From contig CAVPHW010000003.1 of the NCBI GenBank assembly GCA_963704835.1, positions 434,001 through 498,000 of the forward strand: a stretch of DNA of 64,000 bases, in the 5' to 3' direction. Under the pieces are notes generated by a model. That model was not told the DNA's origin. It was given only the letters and a program-made list of their open reading frames with translations, and searched no databases. Source of the stretch: GCA-2746605 sp963704835. Lineage in GTDB: Bacteria > Bacteroidota > Ignavibacteria > Ignavibacteriales > Melioribacteraceae. Each line of letters starts with the position of its first letter. Positions within the stretch are counted from its first letter, which is position 1. The translations under genes were made by a program, and so were the position numbers. Positions 8,615 to 16,688 of the stretch are shown one piece after another.

Positions 8615-9610
8615 CGAAAGTGAATATGAAAGTGGCAATTTAAGTTCTTGCTCTACTTTTACAATTTTATTTTCATTAAAAACAAAACAACCCTCCCAAC
8701 TAATAAACCACTTGTTTTTATACTTGTCAATATTAATGTCTCTTATTGCACAACTTGATAATTTGAAAACCTCAATATTTCCATTAAATCTTATTAACCT
8801 ACCTTTATCAGTGCCTATCCATAAAATGTTTTCTCCTTCCATTGCTATTGAAGTAATGCTAGATGTGTCAGAACTCATTACCGAATCTATTATGGGGTAT
8901 TTTATATATTGTCCATTTTCATATTTTCTTAATCTTTCAGAATAAACAAAAATCTCATTGTTAATTTTTGCTAATTTTAATTGTTCTAATCCCTCTGGGA
9001 CCCAATCTTCCGGATTGATATCTATTATACTATCACCATTAAATTTTGATATACCAAGTAAACAAGAAGCAACTATCATAGTATCTTTAGCATATGGAAC
9101 AACACTTTTCAAACATGGAAACCTTTCAGTTCTTAGCGAATCATTTGATAATATTGCAATTTCATCCGAATACATTAGATGCGCCCAATAGTTTATTAAT
9201 GTAAAATAAATTGTTGAATCATTATCTATAAAAATGCTTACGGGATGAAATGTTCCAGAACCAATAGTTAAAAAATTCCACTTTTGGTTAGAGAATGAGA
9301 ATATTGCTCCACCAAATTCACTAGAAACAGTTACCCATATTGATCCATTTGGGGAAACTCCAATATCTCCAATTCCGTTTCCATGAAATAAATTCCAAAC
9401 ATCATCTAAAGAGTTCCATGTGCCATCATAGGTAAATAATTGTTCGGAATAACCACCAACCCAGACAATGTTTGAGGAATCAATTGCAATACTTGATAAA
9501 TATCCTGAAATTAGGGGCGAATTAGTCTCGTTGTACAAAATCACTTCTTGAGCAATAGTTAAATTACTACAAATAATAAATATTGTTAATATGCATCTAA
9601 TCGTTTTCAT
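8369..9610 (-). CDS. Secreted beta-propeller protein with T9SS type A sorting domain
   Basis: 413 residues. A signal peptide (about residues 1-20) is followed by WD/regulator-propeller-like repeats, seen as 'SSNIVWVGGYSEQLFTYDG', 'GVSPNGSIWVTVS' and 'ENILWIGTDKGRLIRFNG'. The last ~80 residues are a type A sorting domain: 'NYPNPFNPNTKIQYSL', 'IYIYDVLGRKI', 'AGSYEVEFNAEYLSNGIYFYKI' and the C-terminal 'TKKMVLLK'. Such domains direct export through the SprA-based T9SS found later in this window. The sorting domain is almost identical to that of the next minus-strand gene upstream. Binding partner or substrate is unknown. Confidence 0.85.
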   Translation of the reverse strand: MKTIRCILTIFIICSNLTIAQEVILYNETNSPLISGYLSSIAIDSSNIVWVGGYSEQLFTYDGTWNSLDDVWNLFHGNGIGDIGVSPNGSIWVTVSSEFGGAIFSFSNQKWNFLTIGSGTFHPVSIFIDNDSTIYFTLINYWAHLMYSDEIAILSNDSLRTERFPCLKSVVPYAKDTMIVASCLLGISKFNGDSIIDINPEDWVPEGLEQLKLAKINNEIFVYSERLRKYENGQYIKYPIIDSVMSSDTSSITSIAMEGENILWIGTDKGRLIRFNGNIEVFKLSSCAIRDINIDKYKNKWFISWEGCFVFNENKIVKVEQELKLPLSYSLSQNYPNPFNPNTKIQYSLSKSGNTQIYIYDVLGRKIMKLVDEYKVAGSYEVEFNAEYLSNGIYFYKIVSANYSETKKMVLLK

Positions 9611-9713
9611 TTTGAACTTACCTCATTTTAGTGGAGACAAAGTTAAGTCACAAATTCATTTTCAAAAAATTGTAAGTAAAGCTTATCTAAATTTTAAAAC
9701 TTTGATGAATAAA

Positions 9714-9959
9714 TTATTTTAACAATACCATTTTTTTTGTTTCAGAATAATCTCCACTTACTATTTTGTAAAAGTAAATTCCATTTGATAAGTGTTCTGC
9801 GTTAAATTCAACCTCATAACTCCCAGCCACTTTATATTCATCTACTAATTTCATAATTTCTCTTCCTAACACATCATATATGTAAATTTTTGTATTTCCA
9901 CTTTTTGATAAAGAATATTGAATTTTTGTGTTCGGATTAAATGGGTTAGGATAGTTTTG
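9714..9959 (-). repeat. Direct repeat copy B encoding a T9SS sorting domain
   Basis: Partner of the repeat at 8369-8614; most differences are third-position or conservative, so both domains appear to remain under selection. The similarity ends abruptly at the start of the unrelated cargo body. Confidence 0.85.
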
Positions 9960-10574
9960 AGATAGAAAAAACTCTGTTAATAAATCTTTTTGATTCTCCA
10001 CACCAGTAATAATGTTGCCATAAATAAAACCGTCAATTTCGCATCCTAATAAATATTCGGGAACCCAATTATGCCAAGTAGTTGCCCATAAAGTATTGAA
10101 TCCAATACTATCAGTGTAAGTATAGTAGTCGAACTGAGTAAAAGAGAATATATAAGTGTTTAATTCACGACCAAAAACATTTTCAATAACTATTGTATCT
10201 AGAACTGCTGGATACGGTTCATTAGAAAAAGAAACTACTGAATCACCAATATTTATATCGTAATCAAAAATAAGTCTATCTGGATATTCAATAATATTTT
10301 TATTTTCTTTTCTCAAGAAAGAATAACCTTCTTGAGATAAACTAAAACTAGAATCAGAATTGACTTTATACATATTAAATTTAGCATAAGTATAACCATC
10401 ATCAAGAACAGTATCTTTTTGTATTTCTAGTTTTAACTTAATTACCTTATCAAGCCCTTGTGAAAAAAACCATTTGTTACCTGCATTTAAAGGGAAATAC
10501 GAAAATTTTTGTGCAACGGATACATTTGTAAAGATGAGCAGTATTGTCAATAAAGATGTTTTAATTCTAGTCAT
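9714..10574 (-). CDS. Secreted protein with T9SS type A sorting domain
   Basis: 286 residues. Signal peptide (about 1-21, ending 'VSVAQ'), a ~180-residue beta-rich body of unknown fold ('YFPLNAGNKWFFSQG' opens it, a motif common in secreted proteins of this group), then an ~80-residue type A sorting domain ending 'TKKMVLLK'. The export route is the T9SS. The body is not related to the neighbouring propeller protein, although their C-terminal domains are nearly the same at DNA level, so the tail was recently copied or converted. Confidence 0.83.
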   Translation of the reverse strand: MTRIKTSLLTILLIFTNVSVAQKFSYFPLNAGNKWFFSQGLDKVIKLKLEIQKDTVLDDGYTYAKFNMYKVNSDSSFSLSQEGYSFLRKENKNIIEYPDRLIFDYDINIGDSVVSFSNEPYPAVLDTIVIENVFGRELNTYIFSFTQFDYYTYTDSIGFNTLWATTWHNWVPEYLLGCEIDGFIYGNIITGVENQKDLLTEFFLSQNYPNPFNPNTKIQYSLSKSGNTKIYIYDVLGREIMKLVDEYKVAGSYEVEFNAEHLSNGIYFYKIVSGDYSETKKMVLLK

Positions 10575-10928
10575 TTTCTTCTCTTAACGTTTAACCATAA
10601 CTAAGGTCGAATATATCATCGTTCGCAAGGTTGCTAAAAAAAAAAGTCTATCTAAATTCAAGTAAAATCTTGAAATTACAACTATAATTTGGTTTAGATT
10701 AATATAACTTAAAAAAGATAATTTCAATATTCAATGCAATTCATTTTTAATATATATGGTATTTTTATTGGGGTAATTTGAATGAATTGTACGAAGATAT
10801 GATCATTATTCTGAAAGCACACTACAGGTAAAAACATGAAAATAGATTCCCGCTCCCGCCAATGGTCGGACAAGTTCGCGAGAATGACAAACATTAGTAT
10901 TTCCACTTCCAACAAGGATTTCTGGTTA
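10575..10928. other. 354-bp stretch with no convincing gene; contains a GC-rich imperfect palindrome
   Basis: No protein-like reading frame was accepted here. The 97-codon minus-strand frame that covers 10724-11017 has an unlikely composition and overlaps the frameshifted gene at 10929-11131. The notable element is a GC-rich island at 10845-10888 with inverted ends GATTCCCGC and GCGAGAATGAC, unlike the AT-rich surroundings. The ends resemble dispersed extragenic palindromes seen in many bacterial genomes. Confidence 0.4.
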
Positions 10929-11131
10929 TCACTTTTCAGCTTTTTTATTTCTAAAGTGTAGCCATGTAAAAATAATACCAAAAATAAGCGAAAAACGAAA
11001 AGCCATAGCCCAATCAAATAATCCTTCAGAATGCACTAATTAAGCTATAACTGAACGAAACTAATGCACTTACAATAAAAGTTACAATAAAAATCAGAAC
11101 TAAATTCTTTCAACAACTCAATGGGTTTCAT
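10929..11131 (-). pseudogene. Small two-helix membrane protein, broken by two single-base insertions
   Basis: Starting at the ATG at 11131 (minus), after a strong AAGGAGA ribosome-binding site, the frame reads 'MKPIELLKEF'. Dropping one A at about 11101 gives 'VLIFIVTFIVSALVSFSYSLI', and dropping one A at about 11037 gives 'VHSEGLFDWAMAFRFSLIF' and a second helix ending in '...RNKKAEK' and TGA. The reconstruction is exactly 66 residues with two hydrophobic helices and a basic tail. It resembles short uncharacterised two-helix membrane proteins, but I cannot name the family. Either a decayed gene or one hit by assembly indels; see the window-wide pattern. Confidence 0.6.
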
Positions 11132-11337
11132 ATAATTCTCCTTATTATTAATTATTTTTCTATACTATTTATAATATTGAACAGAACTATATTTTTTCAA
11201 TTAATAAAATAAACATTCTTCAAAAATTTGGATAATTAAAATAAATATTTTTTTGACTGAATGATAAAGATAATTATGCTGACAAAATTAGAATTGAAAG
11301 CCCAAAAACATTTTAGCAAATCAGGGAGTAAAATATT

Positions 11338-12558
11338 ATGAATTCAAGAATGATTTTCATTTTGATTTTTTCTTTAAGTTCACTTTCAGTCAGCCAGCAA
11401 AAATATTTTCACACAAACGGTAAAGATATAATTGATACAAGTGGGACGCGGTTTTTAATGAAAGGTGTTAATCTTGGTAATTGGCTTGTACCTGAAGGTT
11501 ATATGTTTAAGTTTGGCAAAGCAAATTCACCAACAATGGTGAATAGTGTTATTACTGAATTAATAGGACCAGCAGAAGCAAAGAAGTTTTGGATAGAATT
11601 TCAAAATAATTATATAACCCATGATGATATTAAATATTTAAAATCTTTGGGTGTAAACTCCATCCGCGTTCCTTTTAACTACAAACTCTTTTCTGATGAA
11701 ACATATTTATGGAACACTACCTCACGTGGATTTGAACTTATAGACCAATTACTTAAATGGTGTAAAATAGAAAATCTTCCTATTATTCTTGACATGCACT
11801 GCGCTCCTGGCGGACAAACTGGTGATAACATTGATGATAGTTATGGTTATCCTTGGCTTTTTGAGAGCATTGAATCACAGAATGAGATAATTAAGATTTG
11901 GACTAATATTGCAAAATATTATACGAATGAACCAATGATAATTGGTTACGATTTAATGAATGAACCAATTGCACATTATTTTGAGAATGAAAACCTATAT
12001 GAAAAACTAGAACCTCTTTACAGAAGAATTGTAGAAGCAATTAGAACTGTTGATACGAACCATATAATAATTCTTGGTGGCGCAAGATGGAATACGAATT
12101 TTTCTGTTTTCAATAAGCCGTTTGACGATAATCTTGTTTATGAATTTCATAAATATTGGATGCCACCAGTAATAGCGGAAATTCAAGAATATATCGACTT
12201 TAGAGATAAATATAATGTTCCTATTTATATGGGTGAATCAGGTGAGAACGATGATGACTGGGTATACAATTTCAGAAAGTTATTAGATGAAAATGAAATT
12301 GGCTGGCATTTTTGGCCTTATAAAAAAGTGGATAATACTAGCGGTCCGGTACAATTTAATAAACCGGAGTTTTATGATTTAGTGATTGATTATGCAGAAT
12401 CTGATAGAAGTACTTATCAAAAAATGCGAGAAGCAAAGCCAAATATTGAAAAAGTAAAAATTGCGCTAAGCAATTTTCTTGAGCAATGTAAATTTGAAAA
12501 TTGTTATCCTAACAACAGTTATTTGTGGGGATTGGGTTTTAAGGAAAGTAAAGACTAG
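11338..12558 (+). CDS. Glycoside hydrolase family 5 protein (secreted cellulase/glucanase-like)
   Basis: 406 residues. A signal peptide (about 1-19, 'LSSLSVSQQ') precedes a GH5 barrel. Recognisable elements: 'LMKGVNLGNWLVPEGYMF', 'SLGVNSIRVPFNY', 'PIILDMHCAPGGQTGDN', the acid/base Glu in 'YDLMNEPI' and the nucleophile Glu in 'IYMGESGEN', plus 'HKYWMP'. These match exo/endo-beta-1,3- or 1,4-glucanases of clan GH-A; exact substrate is not decided. There is no T9SS sorting domain, so the enzyme is probably periplasmic. It has no obvious operon partner; the next gene is convergent. Confidence 0.9.
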   Translation: MNSRMIFILIFSLSSLSVSQQKYFHTNGKDIIDTSGTRFLMKGVNLGNWLVPEGYMFKFGKANSPTMVNSVITELIGPAEAKKFWIEFQNNYITHDDIKYLKSLGVNSIRVPFNYKLFSDETYLWNTTSRGFELIDQLLKWCKIENLPIILDMHCAPGGQTGDNIDDSYGYPWLFESIESQNEIIKIWTNIAKYYTNEPMIIGYDLMNEPIAHYFENENLYEKLEPLYRRIVEAIRTVDTNHIIILGGARWNTNFSVFNKPFDDNLVYEFHKYWMPPVIAEIQEYIDFRDKYNVPIYMGESGENDDDWVYNFRKLLDENEIGWHFWPYKKVDNTSGPVQFNKPEFYDLVIDYAESDRSTYQKMREAKPNIEKVKIALSNFLEQCKFENCYPNNSYLWGLGFKESKD

Positions 12559-12656
12559 CCTTATAGTTTCTTATATTTAGGTCGATATCATATTTCATGT
12601 ATGAGTTTCTAGTATCGGAATCTTGCAGAATCATATGAATATCAATCAAAACAAAA

Positions 12657-14161
12657 TTATTTTGCTAAATCATTCGCTAACAATTCATTAATTCCGGCAG
12701 CGGCTTTTCTTCCTTCTCCCATGGCCAGAATAACAGTTGCAGCTCCCAAGACTATATCGCCGCCTGCAAAGATTTTATCCATATTAGATTTTTGTTTTTC
12801 ATCAACAATAATATTTCCCCATTTATTTGTCTTCAAATTTGGTGTTGTTTGTGAATTAATGGATTACTTCCATTTCCAATTGAAACAATTACGGTATCAA
12901 CATCAATTATAAATTCACTTCCTTTTATAACAACTGGTCGTCTTCTTCCAGAACTATCCGGCTCGCCTAATTCGTAACGTAAACATTCCATAGCTTTAAC
13001 TTTCCCTTTTTCATCGCCCAAAATCGTTTACTGGCATTCTCTAAAAAGTGAAATTCAATTCCTTCTTCTTTGGCATGCAGAACTTCTTCTTTTCTGGCAG
13101 GCATTTCTACTTCGGTTCTTCGGTAAATTATATAGACTTTTTCTGCACCTAATCTTAAAGCCATTCTGGCCGCATCCATGGCAACGTTTCCACCACCTAA
13201 AACTGCAACAATTTTGGAGGGATAAATTGGAGTAGCGGAATTATCTTTATCAAAAGCGCGCATTAAATTGGTTCTTGTTAAATATTCATTGGCGGAAAAA
13301 ACTCCAACAAGATTTTCGCCTTCAATTCCCATAAACATTGGTAAACCGGCTCCGGTACCAACAAACACTGCATCAAATCCATCTTTGTCAATTAAATCTG
13401 TCAGTTTCCTCGTTCTTCCAACAACATAATTTTTTTTAATTTCAACGCCCATTTTTGTTAATATTTCAATTTCTTCATCAACAATACTGTTTGGCAATCG
13501 AAACTCTGGAATTCCATAGCGCATAACTCCGCCCAATTTATGGAATGCTTCAAAAATTGTTACGGCATGTCCTTCTCGTCTCACATCAGCAGCAACTACT
13601 AGTCCAGCGGGACCGCTTCCTACTACAGCAACTTTTTTGCCTGTTTCAGGTTTTACTTTTGGAATTTTAACAGCTCCTTGTTCTCGTTCCCAATCAGCAA
13701 CAAATCTTTCCAATCTACCAATTGCAACTGATTTATCTACATCTTTCATCGCAGTGCCGACTTTACAATTTTCTTGACATTGACTTTCCTGAGGACAAAC
13801 TCTACCGCAAATTGCCGGAAGGAGGCTAGCTTCTTTTATAACATCAATTGCATTTTGAAACTCGCCATAAGCAATATGTCTTACAAATGCAGGAATGTCT
13901 ATTTCAACTGGACAACCATCAATACAAGTTTTGCTTTACACATTCCAAACATCTTAAAGCTTCAACTCGTGCTTCTTCCATTGTATAACCAATTGCAACT
14001 TCTTCAAGATTTTTAGCTCTTGTTAAAGGCTCTTGCGCTGGCATTTCTTGCTGAGGAATTTTTAATCTGTCTTTTGCTTTCAGATTCTCTATATTATTTA
14101 TGTAATCATTTAAAATTGCTTTAGCATTTGCACTAAGAATATCGGGTGATTGGTAACTCAT
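12657..14161 (-). CDS. nfnB: NfnB / GltA-type FAD-NAD(P)-binding subunit with Fe-S clusters (three frameshifts as read)
   Basis: The gene is read in four pieces: 14161 to ~13927 (start 'MSYQSPDIL', SD GGAGAG), ~13925 to ~13024, ~13021 to ~12858 and ~12857 to the TAA at 12657-12659. One insertion (~13926) and two deletions (~13024, ~12857) separate them; corrected length is 501 residues. Motifs: Cys-rich [4Fe-4S] N-terminus ('CLECV', 'CIDGCPVEI', 'ICGRVCPQESQCQENC'), FAD fold 'VAVVGSGPAGLVVAADV', NADP fold 'VAVLGGGNVAMDAARMAL', C-terminal 'FAGGDIVLGAATVILAMGEGRKAA'. Alone it would be called glutamate synthase small subunit; next to nfnA it is the large subunit of the NADH-dependent ferredoxin:NADP oxidoreductase. 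Homology is continuous across every junction. Confidence 0.88.
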
Positions 14162-14179
14162 TAAAACTCTCCAAAACTT

Positions 14180-15025
14180 TTAATTTTTTTGATCAAACAT
14201 TACATCTAAATTGCATGAATGTTTTTTCTGTTCAATTTCTTTGTAAGAATTTAATCTTGAAATCATATTATCAAAATCTACTTTATGTCCATCAAATTCA
14301 GGTCCATCCACACAAACAAATTTCACTTCGCCGCCAACATTAACCCGGCAACCACCACACATCCCAGTTCCATCTACCATAATAGTGTTTAGTGAAACTT
14401 CAGTGTACACACCAAATGGTCTGGTCGTTTCAGCACAAAATTTCATCATAATTGGTGGTCCAATTGCAATTACCATTTCAGGTTTATGATCTTTTTCACA
14501 AATCTCTTTTAGTGGTTCAGTTACCAAAGATTTTCTACCATAACTTCCATCGTCAGTACAAATTATCAATTCATCAGCTATTTTTCTCATCTCTTCTTCC
14601 ATAATAATAAGGTCTTTATTTCTTGCTCCTATTATTATCTTTACATTATTCCCAGCAGCCTTAAAAGCCTGAGCAATTGGATGCAATGGAGCAACTCCAA
14701 TTCCGCCCCCAACACAAACAACAGTTCCATGATTTTTAATATGGGTTGGTGTTCCAAGTGGACCTACAAGAACAGGAATATCATCACCGACATTCAGTTT
14801 TGCTAATTCAGTTGTAGTTAATCCTACAACCTGAAAAATTATTGTAATTGAACCCTCTTTAATATCAGCATCTGCAATAGTGAGAGGTATTCTTTCACCA
14901 AAATCTTCATCCAACTGTAAAATTATAAACTGTCCGGCCTCTCTTTCTTCAGCAATAAGTTTTGCTTCTAGTTTCATTTTGTAAACACTTTCAGAAAGTT
15001 TTTCCTTTAATAATATTTTTGCCAT
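14180..15025 (-). CDS. nfnA: NfnA: sulfide dehydrogenase-like FAD/NAD-binding [2Fe-2S] subunit
   Basis: 281 residues of the ferredoxin-NADP reductase type. FAD-binding beta-barrel with 'GQFIILQLDEDFGERIPLTIAD', NAD-binding fold 'VVCVGGGIGVAPLHPIAQAFK', and a C-terminal [2Fe-2S] site 'GTGMCGGCRVNVGGEVKFVCVDG'. The family includes dihydroorotate dehydrogenase electron-transfer subunits, but adjacency (18 bp) to the GltA-like subunit marks it as NfnA. NfnAB reversibly couples NADPH to NADH plus reduced ferredoxin by flavin-based electron bifurcation. The gene is transcribed away from the Pnt operon, sharing an intergenic region of about 210 bp. Confidence 0.9.
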   Translation of the reverse strand: MAKILLKEKLSESVYKMKLEAKLIAEEREAGQFIILQLDEDFGERIPLTIADADIKEGSITIIFQVVGLTTTELAKLNVGDDIPVLVGPLGTPTHIKNHGTVVCVGGGIGVAPLHPIAQAFKAAGNNVKIIIGARNKDLIIMEEEMRKIADELIICTDDGSYGRKSLVTEPLKEICEKDHKPEMVIAIGPPIMMKFCAETTRPFGVYTEVSLNTIMVDGTGMCGGCRVNVGGEVKFVCVDGPEFDGHKVDFDNMISRLNSYKEIEQKKHSCNLDVMFDQKN

Positions 15026-15236
15026 GTTAACCCTAAAATAATAGAATATGCTTTATGATATAAAAAGATATTGCTATCCAAAGTTATAAAAAATAATTAA
15101 TATTTCTATCTCATTATTTCTAAAAAATATAATCGAAATTCTTATTGATATAATAAACCTATTTGAATTATTAACTCTATCAGCTATCTTAATAGTTAAA
15201 TTTTTAATTTATTTAACCAAATTAAGGAGATAACAC

Positions 15237-16379
15237 GTGGTAATAGCAATTCCCAAAGAAATCCTACCTGGTGAAAACAGAGTCTCCATTGTTCCAGATA
15301 CAGCTTCCAAACTTATTAAGAAGGGATTTACTGTAAATGTTGAAAAAGGAGCTGGTTTAAATGCCGGATTCACCGATGAACAATATACCAATGCTGGTAC
15401 GCAGGTTATTGATAAACTAGATGATTTGTATAAGGCTGAGATAATCCTAAAAGTTCAAAGACCAATTGAAAATGTTTCTGTTGGTAAACATGAACTCGAT
15501 TTAATTAAGGAAGGATCATTATTAATTACACTTTTATATCCTCTTCATTATCCGGAACTTGCCAAAAAATGTGCTGAGAAGGGAATTAATGTAATATCTA
15601 TGGATGCAATTCCAAGGACAACTCTTGCCCAAAAGATGGATGCTTTAAGTTCACAAGCTAACCTTGCCGGATATAAGTCAGTTTTAATGACTGCAAATGA
15701 ATTAGGCAAAATTTTTCCACTAATGATGACAGCTGCCGGAACTATTCAACCTGCTAGAGTTGTTATTATGGGTGCTGGTGTTGCCGGCTTGCAAGCGTTA
15801 GGAACTGCAAAAAGATTAGGTGCAATTGTCGAAGTTTCAGATATTCGTCCTTCTGTAAAAGAGGAAGTTCAATCTCTTGGGGGAAGATTTATTGAAGTTG
15901 ATACCGATGAAAACATGCAGGATGCCGGTGGATATGCAAAAGAAGCTTCTGCAGAATTTATTCAGAAACAAAAAGAGTTGTTATTTAAGCATGTAACCAA
16001 TGCAGATATTGTAATAACAACTGCGCTTGTTCCCGGTAAAAAAGCTCCTGTTCTTGTAACTGAAGAAATGGTAAAAGGAATGAGACCTGGTTCAGTAGTT
16101 TTAGATATGGCAGTTGAGTTTGGTGGAAATTGTGAAATTAGTGAGAATGGTAAAACTGTTAAGAAGCATGGTGTAACAATTATTGGAGAACCGAATATTC
16201 CAAGTTTAGTTGCAACAAATGCTAGTGAAGTATATAGTAAAAATATTCTGGCTCTTTTAGATCATATTTCAAAAGAAGGCAAAGTAGAGCTTAATCTTGA
16301 AGATGAAATTGTTAAAGGGGCTCTAATTACTTTTAATAAAGAAGTGGTGCAAGAAAGAACGAAAAGTTTATTAAAATAA
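15237..16379 (+). CDS. pntA: NAD(P) transhydrogenase subunit alpha, NAD-binding domain (PntAA)
   Basis: 380 residues, GTG start at 15237 after AAGGAGA. 'VIAIPKEILPGENRVSIVPDT' is the transhydrogenase/alanine dehydrogenase N-terminus; 'RVVIMGAGVAGLQALGTAKRLGA' is the NAD-binding Rossmann loop; 'AEFGGNCE'-like 'AVEFGGNCEIS' and 'IIGEPNIPSLVATNASEVYSKN' complete the signature. It is the soluble domain I that binds NAD(H). The alpha chain is split into two genes here, as in Rhodospirillum-type enzymes. Confidence 0.95.
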   Translation: MVIAIPKEILPGENRVSIVPDTASKLIKKGFTVNVEKGAGLNAGFTDEQYTNAGTQVIDKLDDLYKAEIILKVQRPIENVSVGKHELDLIKEGSLLITLLYPLHYPELAKKCAEKGINVISMDAIPRTTLAQKMDALSSQANLAGYKSVLMTANELGKIFPLMMTAAGTIQPARVVIMGAGVAGLQALGTAKRLGAIVEVSDIRPSVKEEVQSLGGRFIEVDTDENMQDAGGYAKEASAEFIQKQKELLFKHVTNADIVITTALVPGKKAPVLVTEEMVKGMRPGSVVLDMAVEFGGNCEISENGKTVKKHGVTIIGEPNIPSLVATNASEVYSKNILALLDHISKEGKVELNLEDEIVKGALITFNKEVVQERTKSLLK

Positions 16380-16394
16380 AATCGGGAATTTAAA

Positions 16395-16679
16395 ATGGAA
16401 ATTCATGAATTACTTATGCTGATATATGTATTTACTCTTGCAGTTTTTGTGGGGTTCGAGTTAATTACGAAAGTACCCCCAACATTACATACTCCACTTA
16501 TGTCAGGCTCAAATGCTATTTCAGGTATTACAATTGTTGGGGCTTTATTAAGCGCCGGATTAGAAGAGTTTACAATTAGTACAATTCTTGGACTAATAGC
16601 TCTAATATTTGCAACAATAAATGTTGTTGGTGGATATTTAGTAACCGACAGAATGTTAAAAATGTTTAAAAAGAAGTGA
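16395..16679 (+). CDS. NAD(P) transhydrogenase subunit alpha, membrane part (PntAB)
   Basis: 94 residues with three or four transmembrane helices, including 'LLMLIYVFTLAVFVGFELI', the conserved 'KVPPTLHTPLMSGSNAISGI' loop and 'GLIALIFATINVVGGYLVTDRML'. It corresponds to the membrane end of the alpha chain and with PntB forms the proton channel (domain II). It is 15 bp after pntAA and 9 bp before pntB. Confidence 0.95.
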   Translation: MEIHELLMLIYVFTLAVFVGFELITKVPPTLHTPLMSGSNAISGITIVGALLSAGLEEFTISTILGLIALIFATINVVGGYLVTDRMLKMFKKK

Positions 16680-16688
16680 GGATAGATT

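Noticed and set aside
10724..11017. 97-codon minus-strand frame as a gene
   Set aside because: It reads out of frame through the better-supported 66-residue membrane protein and a GC-rich palindrome, and has no ribosome-binding site.
12721..14343. Plus-strand frames at 12721-12912, 13774-14016 and 14146-14343
   Set aside because: They are antisense shadows of nfnB and nfnA and have no protein-like features.
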